Source: JBMNSK01 sp050945155
GTDB taxonomy: Bacteria > Actinomycetota > Coriobacteriia > Coriobacteriales > Eggerthellaceae
Direction: 5' to 3'
Assembly: GCA_050945155.1 (NCBI GenBank)
Contig: JBMNSK010000031.1
Coordinates: 1-16,188 of the forward strand
DNA length: 16,188 nucleotides
Shown here: positions 1-6,541 of the stretch, piece after piece
How positions within the stretch are numbered: position 1 is the stretch's first letter
How the letters are laid out: every line of letters begins with the position of its first letter
The notes under the pieces: generated by a model
What the model was told of the DNA's origin: nothing
The model's database searches: none
The model's input: only the letters and a program-made list of their open reading frames with translations
Made by a program: the position numbers and the translations under genes

Positions 1-51
1 ATTCTGAACAGGTGTTTCCCTCTGTCGCCAAACGTCCACGCACGCCTCCGG

Positions 52-105
52 CACACTCCTAAAGCGGGTGTCGGCCGTTCGAATCGGCCCGGGGGCACCA
101 GATAT
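52..105 (+). repeat. tRNA-Arg(CCU) 3' fragment / att-type direct repeat, copy 1
   Basis: This 54-bp stretch is identical to 1640-1693. Bases 56-100 read as the 3' part of a tRNA: anticodon loop CTCCTAA (anticodon CCT), variable loop GTGTC, a perfect T-stem GGCCG/CGGCC around TTCGAAT, 3' acceptor strand CGGGGGC, then ACCA. The expected 5' strand (GCCCCCG), D-arm and anticodon 5' stem are absent upstream, so this is not an intact tRNA. A tRNA 3' fragment duplicated downstream of its gene is the usual scar of a site-specific integrase using the tRNA as attB. The Arg assignment rests on the loop register and is inferred. Confidence 0.7.
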
Positions 106-109
106 CACA

Positions 110-150
110 GCAGGCCAGAGATAGATTTTCTCTGGCCTGCTTTTGGTTTT
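110..150 (+). terminator. Rho-independent terminator after the first tRNA fragment
   Basis: A perfect 12-bp stem (GCAGGCCAGAGA, 110-121, with TCTCTGGCCTGC, 129-140) is followed by TTTTGGTTTT. It is a diverged version of the terminator at 1699-1731, so tRNA 3' end and terminator were duplicated together. Confidence 0.75.
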
Positions 151-668
151 GGAGACGCCGATTTTGGGTCCGTCCCGAATTCGTCCCGAATTTGTTTGCG
201 GTGAGTGCTGCAAGGATGGCCTCGGAGCCCGACGAATACCCGACTTTGCACAACTTTGCGAAACGTAGCACGCTCGCGGGACTCCTTACCTCAGCAAGCC
301 AGTGACGATGGTGACGATAGTGACGGTCTTTTCGATATAGAGGCTCTTATCGTCACTGGGAAAGCCTGTCGTCACCAAGGTCGCCGCTGCTTTCACGCCG
401 TTCCCTATCGAATTCATCACCCAACGGAAAGGGGTCTGCGAATCCTAGGGGCGCGGGGGCTCCCCCGCATCACATCGCCGAAGCGCGAGAAGGCCCAGGT
501 CGCCGTAGTCCGCCTTGTAGGCGCTACCCGGTTCACGAGGGGTTCGGCATGCATGGGCTCAGACACATCCGCAACATCTAGTCCAACAACCCAGCCCGTA
601 CAGCTGCAGAATTTGCGGGAATAGCAAGCAGGAATCCTGTAAGCTCAACGCCAATCGAAGGTAAAGGC
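145..668. other. Gene-poor stretch inside the mini-island
   Basis: No convincing complete gene is visible here. On the minus strand a 70-codon frame (271-59, GTG start) runs into the att repeat; its middle reads KFGTNSGRTQNRR, which resembles the loosely conserved tails of some tRNA-targeting tyrosine recombinases, but no catalytic R-H-R-Y motif is present. A second minus-strand frame, ending with a TAA near 290, encodes KTVTIVTIVTG over the GTGACGAT repeats. These may be decayed remnants of an integrase or other mobile-element gene. The plus-strand frame through 205-624 has low-complexity, arginine-rich composition and no ribosome site, and is not believed. Confidence 0.4.
299..359. repeat. 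Inverted repeat with three tandem 9-mers (GTGACGATR)
   Basis: Perfect 11-bp arms CCAGTGACGAT (299-309) and ATCGTCACTGG (349-359) flank a 39-bp centre. Three head-to-tail 9-mers start at 302, 311 and 320 (GTGACGATG, GTGACGATA, GTGACGGTC). A related CCGGTGACGATG occurs at 1436-1447 in another hairpin. Could be a protein-binding or iteron-like site, or simply coding repeats of a decayed gene. Confidence 0.5.
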
Positions 669-800
669 ATGGTATATAGGATGAGAGACGGCAGCGTAAT
701 AACTCACAGATACGTATCTTCATCTAAAGACAATTCCCCTGTTGTCGAGCTGAAAGTAAAAAACGTCGCCGGGTTAAGTCCCAGAAGATACACTTTGTGA
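669..800 (+). CDS. Possible 43-residue small protein upstream of the orphan gene
   Basis: An ATG at 669 is preceded by GAAGG (657-661) at about 7 bases, a usable ribosome site. The frame runs 43 codons to TGA at 798-800, 18 bases before the next start. The peptide begins MVYRMRDGSVITHRY and ends in a basic stretch (SPRRYTL). No family is recognised. The placement fits a two-gene transcription unit with 819-1394, but the length is short enough for chance, and it could instead be a leader peptide or the tail of a decayed gene. Confidence 0.3.
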   Translation: MVYRMRDGSVITHRYVSSSKDNSPVVELKVKNVAGLSPRRYTL

Positions 801-818
801 AAAGAGAGGAATGACATC

Positions 819-1394
819 ATGGAATGCAGCATCAAGAGATTCACCCAGATGGAACGCGACCTGCTGAAGCGTGCAAAAGGCGCCATGCTGCTGTCAATTG
901 ACGCCGTCCTAGCGGCTCCGCCCGACAACGCGTGGAACACGGTCCGACTGCACTTCGAGGGCTTCGACATCGACGTGAACAACCGTTTGGGCGACATCGT
1001 CTTCGACGAGCTCGGGACGCTCGAGGAGTTCGGCCTCCTGTCGGTCGAGGAGTCGAGCGGGGAAGTGCTCGACATCCCCGAGGTGGGCGCCGACACGACC
1101 GTTTTCCAGATCGGCGAGGTCGTCGTAGGCGTCTCCGTCGTGAACGACATAGCCGGCATATACGGGGACGACGCCCTCGTGGCGAGGCTCGAGTACCCGC
1201 AGGCGATAGCCTTCCGCACCGACGGTGGCATAATCATGCTTGACAAAGAGGTTTGGTTCTCGGAGATGATCGTCATAAAGCGGGGCGACGACATAGAAGG
1301 CCTTCTCTATGACGAGTCCGTCAACTGGGAGGACGACCCGGAGGAAGACCCCTCGACCCATTTCGAGTTCCGGACGGAGGTAGAAGAGCTCTAG
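819..1394 (+). CDS. Hypothetical acidic protein, orphan gene of the mini-island
   Basis: A 191-residue frame starts at ATG 819 with AGAGAGGA (803-810) about 8 bases upstream, which supports this start. I do not recognise the family. The protein is acidic, especially at the end (EDDPEEDPSTHFEF), with no signal peptide, membrane segment or cysteine motif. Alternating hydrophobic stretches such as VFQIGEVVVGVSV suggest a compact alpha/beta fold. Third codon positions are mostly G or C (gac, gtc, ctc, gag), clearly unlike the adhesin and kinase genes to the right, which points to acquisition from a higher-G+C donor. It is the only well-supported gene between the two tRNA fragments, so it is probably the cargo of the small element. 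An immunity-type or phage accessory role is possible but unsupported. It is a gene with good confidence; function is unknown. Confidence 0.75.
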   Translation: MECSIKRFTQMERDLLKRAKGAMLLSIDAVLAAPPDNAWNTVRLHFEGFDIDVNNRLGDIVFDELGTLEEFGLLSVEESSGEVLDIPEVGADTTVFQIGEVVVGVSVVNDIAGIYGDDALVARLEYPQAIAFRTDGGIIMLDKEVWFSEMIVIKRGDDIEGLLYDESVNWEDDPEEDPSTHFEFRTEVEEL

Positions 1395-1440
1395 GTGCGC
1401 CGCGGATTCATCGCCGGCGGCGGCTCCGAAACGGGCCGGT

Positions 1441-1473
1441 GACGATGCCCGCCCCTCTATCGCGGGCATCGTC
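1441..1473 (+). terminator. Strong hairpin after the orphan gene (possible terminator)
   Basis: Perfect 12-bp stem: GACGATGCCCGC (1441-1452) with GCGGGCATCGTC (1462-1473), loop CCCTCTATC. It lies 46 bases after the orphan gene stop but has no T-tract, so it may be a rho-assisted terminator, mRNA stabiliser or binding site. The flanking GGTGAC (1439-1444) and GTCACC (1479-1484) extend its symmetry. Confidence 0.4.
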
Positions 1474-1639
1474 ATTGTCGTCACCGTCGTCATATATGGC
1501 ACTCTCCCAAAGGGACCCTTGGCCACAATTTGGCCAGAATCTCTCGAAATGGCCTGATTTTCTTGAACAACGTTGATTGATTGATAACGCTCCGAACAGG
1601 CATTACACGAAGTTTCATCAAGATGGGTGCCCTCTGGTT

Positions 1640-1693
1640 CACACTCCTAAAGCGGGTGTCGGCCGTTCGAATCGGCCCGGGGGCACCAGATAT
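1640..1693 (+). repeat. tRNA-Arg(CCU) 3' fragment / att-type direct repeat, copy 2
   Basis: Identical over 54 bp to 52-105. The tRNA portion (from the anticodon loop to CCA at 1688) again lacks a 5' half: the bases about 76 upstream of CCA (near 1613) do not pair with the acceptor strand CGGGGGC, and the bases before the anticodon loop do not form its stem. Both copies share the non-tRNA bases CACA just before the loop, so both junctions probably derive from related element att sites rather than from the intact host gene. The two copies bracket about 1.5 kb. Confidence 0.7.
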
Positions 1694-1698
1694 TGCAG

Positions 1699-1731
1699 CA
1701 GGTCAGGGGATGTTCCTCTGGCCTGTTTTTT
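1699..1731 (+). terminator. Rho-independent terminator after the second tRNA fragment
   Basis: A 12-bp stem with two G-T pairs (CAGGTCAGGGGA, 1699-1710, with TCCTCTGGCCTG, 1714-1725) is followed by six T. It probably represents the native tRNA terminator; the copy at 110-150 is its diverged duplicate. Confidence 0.8.
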
Positions 1732-1780
1732 ATTGTCTCATTGCCGAAACATGCCTCTTTCCTAGGAGAGCAGGCGCTGC

Positions 1781-2056
1781 TTACAGCTCGAATGCGTTCC
1801 AAAACTCTGAAGAATCATTGAATAAGAGATAGAGGATACATACCTCGTCATCTCTAGAGCCTTCGAGCGCGACAGGATAAACATGTTCCATATATGACTC
1901 GAAAGTCGGTTCAATCACCTGCGGGTCGGAATCATCGTAGAAAAAACTCGCAGAAGCATGTACAGGATGCGGGACGATTGGCTGCGGGTTTTCTAGCAGA
2001 TATGCGTAGCTTTTTTTGGCGGGCATCTCGTCATCAAACCTACCGTTTTCAAGCAA
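1781..2056 (-). CDS. Short hypothetical protein, possibly a gene remnant
   Basis: A 91-codon minus-strand frame, opened by an in-frame TAA a few codons before a TTG at 2056, ends at TAA 1781. No good ribosome site precedes the TTG; an internal ATG at codon 11 is also poorly served. The composition is protein-like (MEHVYPVALEG, CILYLLFNDSSEFW; acidic, aromatic-rich), so it may be the C-terminal remnant of a larger gene lost at the integration hotspot. No family is recognised. Chance cannot be excluded. Confidence 0.3.
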   Translation of the reverse strand: MLENGRFDDEMPAKKSYAYLLENPQPIVPHPVHASASFFYDDSDPQVIEPTFESYMEHVYPVALEGSRDDEVCILYLLFNDSSEFWNAFEL

Positions 2057-2291
2057 AAATGCATCGAATTATTCGCATTTGATATCCATTACAAACAAGG
2101 AATTTCGACAAAAATATTCGGTTACTTAGCATTCACTAGGAGAAAAAAGTTCGCTTTTACATGAAATGAGATAAAAAATACAGCATTTCGCTACCAATGC
2201 CGTAATTTTTTAGCCGTTTAATGATAATAGAGCGCCATTTCATAAAAATCTGATGGAGAAATTCTGTATACTACCGCTGGGGAGAAAAATG

Positions 2292-2305
2292 TCACCGATT
2301 GGTGA
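2292..2305. promoter_or_regulatory. Inverted repeat next to the -35 box (operator candidate)
   Basis: TCACC-GATT-GGTGA is a perfect dyad ending 9 bases before the putative -35 box and followed by TATTTTTTTC. It could bind a dimeric regulator. Alternatively, with its T-run, it is a short terminator acting on transcripts starting near 2280. Confidence 0.4.
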
Positions 2306-2314
2306 TATTTTTTC

Positions 2315-2342
2315 TTGACGTTTGAAATGATAGCGCTAGACT
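2315..2342 (+). promoter_or_regulatory. Putative sigma-70-type promoter of the adhesin gene
   Basis: -35 TTGACG (2315-2320), 16-bp spacer, -10 TAGACT (2337-2342; four of six consensus matches). It would give a 5' UTR of about 75 bases before the adhesin ATG at 2424. Confidence 0.45.
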
Positions 2343-2385
2343 ACCATTCAACATTTTTATATCGTTCTACACAACTTAATGGGCT

Positions 2386-2406
2386 AAGCATGATGGGGTC
2401 ATGCTT
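2386..2406 (+). promoter_or_regulatory. 5' UTR hairpin just before the adhesin ribosome site
   Basis: An 8-bp perfect stem (AAGCATGA / TCATGCTT) with a 5-base loop TGGGG ends 7 bases before the Shine-Dalgarno-like AGGGGGTC (2413-2420). It may affect translation or mRNA stability; no known riboswitch is recognised. Confidence 0.4.
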
Positions 2407-2423
2407 GGGTACAGGGGGTCAAG

Positions 2424-3488
2424 ATGAAAAAGATTCTTGCTTTTTGTGCTGCCGTGTGCCTTGTTCTTGGCATTGCGGCAATCCCTGCTGGTGCAGAGCC
2501 TACTGGAACGGTGAGTTACACCTCTGCTTGGAAGGACAGTGGAACAATCACCATTACAGTAGACGCGACAACCGCGGGAACGGCTTATTATCAAGTTCTG
2601 GATGAAACAGACGCAACTCCAAGCGCCGACGATATCGTCTTTGCGCATAAGACGATTAGCGTAAGTCCTGGTTCCACTGCTACAAAAGATGTTTCAGTAG
2701 CAAACACTACGGCGAAGAAAATTTGTATCGTCTACGAGGATAGTGACGGGCGCTATGACACGGCCGTTATGCATCTTTCAGCATTCAATAAGAATGTTTC
2801 AGACAGCGCAAATGTATCTCCCGCTGGTGCGGTTTCCTTCCAACTGGCAAGAACCAGTGATTCGACAGCGAGCATGAAGGTGAACTCGAACGTAAGCGGT
2901 ACCGTGCACTATATTGTGCAGTCCGCCAGTGCAGCAGCTCCTTCACAGTCTACGGTATTGGCTAGCAGTAATACGGTAAGCGTCACCGCTGGCAGCGCTG
3001 CAACGGCTACCGTTAACGTTGACTCTTCTGATCAAAAGATTTATCTCGCTTTCGATGACGGTACTTCTAATAATTACGGACTTTCTTCTGCAGACATTCC
3101 TGCATATGCCTCTGGAACGGTAAACGTTGAGGCTGGTTGGAATGATGCAACTTCCCTTTATCTGTCGGTGACCCCAAGCGCAACCGGCACCATGTATTAC
3201 AAGATTCTTGAAGATGGCGCTGCTGCTCCAACTCAATCAGAGGTAATGTCAAGCGGCTCCGCCCTGAATTGCGATACCGCTAATGTAGCAACTACCACGG
3301 ATGTTGACGGTGTAACGAGCACCGCAAAAGACATCTACATGGTCTATGTTGATGACAATGGCAATTTGTATGAAATGAAGAAGGTAGACCTGGGCGCCCC
3401 AGCAAGCTATGCCGCAATGGTTGATCCTTCTAGTCTTTACTTTGGATCTAAACCCTCTGGTTATACCACCCCCCCCAAATGCAATTAA
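2424..3488 (+). CDS. Surface adhesin, N-terminal part (frame broken at a poly-C tract)
   Basis: The start at ATG 2424 is supported by AGGGGGTC a few bases upstream. Residues 1-24 are a Sec signal peptide (MKK, hydrophobic core, cleavage after AGA before EP). Three repeats of about 95-105 residues follow, each opening like GTVSYTSAW/GAVSFQLAR/GTVNVEAGW and ending in an IxxVYxD-type strand (CIVYED, IYLAFDD, IYMVYVDD), suggesting Ig-like or fibronectin-like beta sandwiches. The frame then enters a motif typical of Ig-like domains (PSSLYFGSKPSGYTTPP) and stops at TAA 3486-3488 immediately after a run of eight C. The next domain continues in another frame (3409-6480). As read, the product would be a secreted fragment of about 330 residues with no wall anchor. 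Either a phase-OFF state or a sequencing indel explains the break; removal of one C restores a 1351-residue protein. Confidence 0.85.
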   Translation: MKKILAFCAAVCLVLGIAAIPAGAEPTGTVSYTSAWKDSGTITITVDATTAGTAYYQVLDETDATPSADDIVFAHKTISVSPGSTATKDVSVANTTAKKICIVYEDSDGRYDTAVMHLSAFNKNVSDSANVSPAGAVSFQLARTSDSTASMKVNSNVSGTVHYIVQSASAAAPSQSTVLASSNTVSVTAGSAATATVNVDSSDQKIYLAFDDGTSNNYGLSSADIPAYASGTVNVEAGWNDATSLYLSVTPSATGTMYYKILEDGAAAPTQSEVMSSGSALNCDTANVATTTDVDGVTSTAKDIYMVYVDDNGNLYEMKKVDLGAPASYAAMVDPSSLYFGSKPSGYTTPPKCN

Positions 3489-6480
3489 CGTAACCATTAC
3501 CAATACGGGCGTTAATCCTATTACCTTTACCGCAGACACCTCTTCAATGTCTCACTTCAATGTAGATGGCTTGGGAAGTGGCCTGCGTATTGAATCTGGC
3601 CAGAGCGCAACTATTAGCGTTCAGCCTAAGACGGGCCTTGCTAAAGGCGAATACAACGAATCATTTACGCTCAATGCGAAAAATGATTCAGGTAATGATG
3701 TTCCATTCTCTACTCCGCTTACCGTAAGCGCTTCCTTCTCGGTAGTTGATCCAGGCTCCGGTTCGGGAGAGTATTACTACAAGTACATGGATACTTATCC
3801 GCTGAAGGTCTACAAGACCGCCGATAACTCAATCGATACGCCTGCTGCTTACTGCATTAACCGCAGCATTGCGATTGCGAACAACGCCACTACAAGCAGT
3901 GGTGACTATGTGTACTTCGATAAAATTAGCAGCGCTAACGCAAACGACGTATATAGCTATGCTGGTGACGGCAACAGCTTCTACAAACTGACCGACGGTT
4001 CGACCACCCGCGTTGAGCGTACAGCAGACGATGTGTACAAGCATGTTGAGTGGGTTTTGCTCAATGGCTACAACATCAACGGAAGCAGCTTACAGGGCAG
4101 CCTGTCAGACTATAACTTCTCTCTGGTTACTCAGGCAGCCATCTGGCACTTTACCGACCCTGGCTATCGTGCTTCCAACGGTGCGTACTACAACTACACG
4201 CTTGCTCAGCACATTGACCATATGCAGTATTCCGGATATTGGAATAGGCTGCGCTACTATTACCCCGCAACTGCAAATCGTATGCAGGAGGTTTACAACA
4301 AGCTGATTGATGAAGACGGAACCGACTTGGTTAAGCCTTCCGCAACCACTACTGCTACAGTCAATCTGTATCACAACAACACGTCGACCACGGCAAATCA
4401 CTCCCGTTGGCAGAACTTGATTTCTGCGACCATGCAGCAGACTGTTCCTGTAAATCTTATGGTTAAAAAGAGCTGGCAGGGAGATAGTGGCCATGTAGCT
4501 GGCCGTCCAACCACTGATCAGTTCAAGAGCTGGATTCATCTCTTCGCCGACGGCAAGGATGTAACGAGTCAGTACACCGATAATCTCGAAGTGACTGACA
4601 ATGGCGACAACACCTTTACCGTGTCCTACACCGGATTGCCGAGCACCATCAATGGAAAGCCGACTACGTATTACGTCGCTGAGGCTATTCCTGATGAATA
4701 CAACTACTACAACACAACAAATCCTGTAGCGTCAGATCAAGGCACCATTTTTAACACCTATTTTGAGACGCATACGTCTGTAAGCTTTGCGAAGGTTTGG
4801 AATGACGACAACAACTCCGCTGAAACAAGGCCTTCTACTGACGACTTCAAGAGTTGGATAACCCTTCAGCGCAGTACCGATGGTACGAACTACACCGATG
4901 TAGACATCTCTACCATCTCTGGAGCAACGCTGACCGTTGAGGATATGGGCAACAACGTATTCTCAGTTCTGTACTCCGGTTTGCCTGCAGTAGACGAGTC
5001 GAACAACCCATACACCTATAAGGTTGTAGAAAATATTCCAAGCAATGCTGGCTACGAAATCCAGGGTTCTTCTGAGGTGACTAACGGCGGCGCATTGAGA
5101 AACAACCTCGTTAAAACAGTCCTTACCAGTACGAAGGCTTGGAACGATAACGACAACCAGTGGGGCAACCGCCCAAGTGCTGACCAGTTCAAGACCTGGG
5201 TTCGTCTCTATGCAAATGGCAATGATGTTACGGACCAGTATGCTAACAACTTGACGGTTACCGATAATACGAGTTCCGGTGAGAATACCTATACGATTTC
5301 CTATACGGACCTTCAGGTAAAGGATGCTTCAGGAAACACCATCACCTATACGATTGGCGAAGAAATTCCTGACGAGTATAAGTACGCTTATACCGGTGGT
5401 GGCAGCCTGGGTGGTCGTTTGGTCAACACCGGCCATGAGATTACTGACGTAGAGATGACGAAGACTTGGGACGACAGCAACAACGCTGGAAACCAGCGTC
5501 CGACTGCTGACCAGTTCAAGAGCTGGATTCATATCTATGCAGGCGATACGGATGTTACTTCCACGTATGCTGACCGCTTAACCGTAACGGATAACGGCGA
5601 CAATACCTATAGCGTGAAGTACTCTGGCCTGCCCGCAAAGGATAGTTCCGATAACACGATTACCTACACCTTAAAAGAGGTTATCCCGAACGGCACCAAC
5701 TACGTTGCAAGCGAAAGCGGCGCCATTGCCAACGGCGGAAGCCTTACAAACACCTCGGTTACCTCGGTGTTTATTACGAAGAAGTGGGACGACAGCAACA
5801 ATGCTGATGGCCTGCGTCCAACCGCCGACCAGTATAAGAGCTGGATTAAGCTCACCTGTGACGGTAATGATGTAACGAGCCAGTTTGCCAACAATATGAC
5901 GGTGACGAACAATGGCAACAACACCTATACCGTTAGGTACAACAACCTGCCTCGCTATAACACCTCGGGAACAGCAGCTGTCTATAGGATTCAAGAAGAA
6001 CTACCTGCTGACTCTGGTTATACGGCAAGCAGCACCGATGCCTTAGCGACGGGTTCGACTTTGGTCAACAGCCATACTGCACAAAAGACTTCGCTCGTTG
6101 TTCATAAGGAATGGGCTAAGGGTGCCAAGGGTGAAAAGGCAGTTGTTGAGCTTACCGCTAACGGCGAAAAGACTGGCAAGACCTTAGAGCTCGTTGAGAG
6201 TGAGAATTGGACCGGTACTTTCACCGAATTAGAGAAGTATGACAGCAACGGAAACGAAATTACCTACAGCGTTGTTGAAAATACCTCTGATTGGGACTAC
6301 ACCGTTACCAAGAACGCCGATGGTTCTATAACGATTACGAACTATCCGAAGGGCGAAAAGCAATCCTCTATGCCGCAAACGGGAGACATGACTCCACTTG
6401 CTCTACTCCTGGGTATTGGAGCTTTGGCAGGCTTGACGGGCGGCTCCATTGCCTTGAAGCGTCGTCGCTCTAATAACTAA
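3409..6480 (+). CDS. Thioester/Cna_B adhesin with MPQTG anchor, C-terminal part
   Basis: This frame carries the rest of the adhesin; real homology starts at about 3475, because the region before it overlaps the upstream frame and the ATG at 3409 lacks a ribosome site. In its numbering: residues about 25-115 complete an Ig-like domain (NAINVTITNTG). About 120-345 are a thioester (TQXA) domain with Cys149 (AYCIN) and Gln242 (TQAAIWHF), which should form an internal thioester able to bond covalently to host amines. Six Cna_B-type beta domains follow, each opening with a Lys-containing strand (KKSW, TKAW, KKWDD) and closing with a Glu-containing strand (VAEAIP, GEEIP, LKEVIP), as needed for isopeptide bonds. 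The end has a sorting signal MPQTG (988-992), a hydrophobic stretch and KRRRSNN, so sortase should attach it to peptidoglycan. Translation in the wall-anchored form requires a frame correction at 3469-3476. Confidence 0.85.
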   Translation: MPQWLILLVFTLDLNPLVIPPPPNAINVTITNTGVNPITFTADTSSMSHFNVDGLGSGLRIESGQSATISVQPKTGLAKGEYNESFTLNAKNDSGNDVPFSTPLTVSASFSVVDPGSGSGEYYYKYMDTYPLKVYKTADNSIDTPAAYCINRSIAIANNATTSSGDYVYFDKISSANANDVYSYAGDGNSFYKLTDGSTTRVERTADDVYKHVEWVLLNGYNINGSSLQGSLSDYNFSLVTQAAIWHFTDPGYRASNGAYYNYTLAQHIDHMQYSGYWNRLRYYYPATANRMQEVYNKLIDEDGTDLVKPSATTTATVNLYHNNTSTTANHSRWQNLISATMQQTVPVNLMVKKSWQGDSGHVAGRPTTDQFKSWIHLFADGKDVTSQYTDNLEVTDNGDNTFTVSYTGLPSTINGKPTTYYVAEAIPDEYNYYNTTNPVASDQGTIFNTYFETHTSVSFAKVWNDDNNSAETRPSTDDFKSWITLQRSTDGTNYTDVDISTISGATLTVEDMGNNVFSVLYSGLPAVDESNNPYTYKVVENIPSNAGYEIQGSSEVTNGGALRNNLVKTVLTSTKAWNDNDNQWGNRPSADQFKTWVRLYANGNDVTDQYANNLTVTDNTSSGENTYTISYTDLQVKDASGNTITYTIGEEIPDEYKYAYTGGGSLGGRLVNTGHEITDVEMTKTWDDSNNAGNQRPTADQFKSWIHIYAGDTDVTSTYADRLTVTDNGDNTYSVKYSGLPAKDSSDNTITYTLKEVIPNGTNYVASESGAIANGGSLTNTSVTSVFITKKWDDSNNADGLRPTADQYKSWIKLTCDGNDVTSQFANNMTVTNNGNNTYTVRYNNLPRYNTSGTAAVYRIQEELPADSGYTASSTDALATGSTLVNSHTAQKTSLVVHKEWAKGAKGEKAVVELTANGEKTGKTLELVESENWTGTFTELEKYDSNGNEITYSVVENTSDWDYTVTKNADGSITITNYPKGEKQSSMPQTGDMTPLALLLGIGALAGLTGGSIALKRRRSNN
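3469..3476 (+). repeat. Poly-C(8) tract at the frameshift point (putative phase-variation switch)
   Basis: Eight consecutive C lie between CCA and AAATGC. In the upstream frame they are read ACC CCC CCC AAA TGC AAT TAA (stop); with seven C they read ACC CCC CCA AAT GCA ATT AAC and join the long downstream frame. Homopolymeric C tracts are classic slipped-strand contingency sites. Confidence 0.8.
4447..6354 (+). repeat. Tandem Cna_B-type domain repeats (six units)
   Basis: Units of about 325-335 bp repeat in tandem. Five share RPxxDxxKSW-like cores (near 4502, 4826, 5167, 5494 and 5815), a D-V-T-(S/D)-Q/Y motif and TVTDNGDNTYTVxY. The sixth (from about 6085) is diverged (HKEWAKG). Similarity at the DNA level would allow repeat-number changes by recombination. 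Confidence 0.8.
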
Positions 6481-6541
6481 GGTATGCGCAAATACATACC
6501 TAAGAAATTAGGCTAGTACAAGCCGAAATCAATAACGAAAC

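Larger units (their letters stand above)
2057..2423. other. AT-rich intergenic region upstream of the adhesin
   Basis: No gene is visible. The stretch is strongly AT-rich compared with both neighbours, as expected of a regulatory region or of horizontally acquired DNA. It holds the putative adhesin promoter (2315-2342), an inverted repeat against the -35 box (2292-2305), a 5' UTR hairpin (2386-2406), and a second possible -10 box, TATACT, at 2267-2272 without a clear -35 partner. Confidence 0.6.

Noticed and set aside
52..100. Reading the fragment as the long variable arm of a tRNA-Leu or tRNA-Ser (ACAC/GTGT stem)
   Set aside because: The register with a 7-base CTCCTAA loop and a normal 5-base variable loop GTGTC fits all canonical positions, and the 5' half needed to decide is absent.
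59..271. Minus-strand frame as an integrase gene
   Set aside because: Only 70 codons, no catalytic tyrosine-recombinase residues; a weak resemblance of KFGTNSGR to recombinase tails is not enough for a gene call.
205..624. Plus-strand 139-codon frame
   Set aside because: No ribosome site, mixed low-complexity composition, and it crosses the inverted repeat; unlikely to be a protein.
909..1526. Minus-strand 205-codon frame and plus-strand 103-codon frame over the orphan gene
   Set aside because: Both follow from the high G+C third positions of the 819-1394 gene, are Arg/Val-rich or Arg/His-rich, and lack ribosome sites.
1600..1688. Intact tRNA ending at 1688
   Set aside because: No 5' acceptor strand GCCCCCG, no D-arm, and the bases before the anticodon loop do not pair with AGCGG. 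Only the 3' part is present.
3409..3475. Separate start for the second adhesin frame at ATG 3409, with a hydrophobic, signal-like stretch
   Set aside because: No ribosome site, full overlap with the upstream gene, and the upstream frame carries the conserved Ig-like motif over these bases. The hydrophobic stretch is an out-of-frame coincidence.
4447..6354. Tandem repeats as a CRISPR-like array
   Set aside because: The repeat unit is about 330 bp, in frame, and encodes Cna_B domains; no short identical repeats with unique spacers occur in the window.
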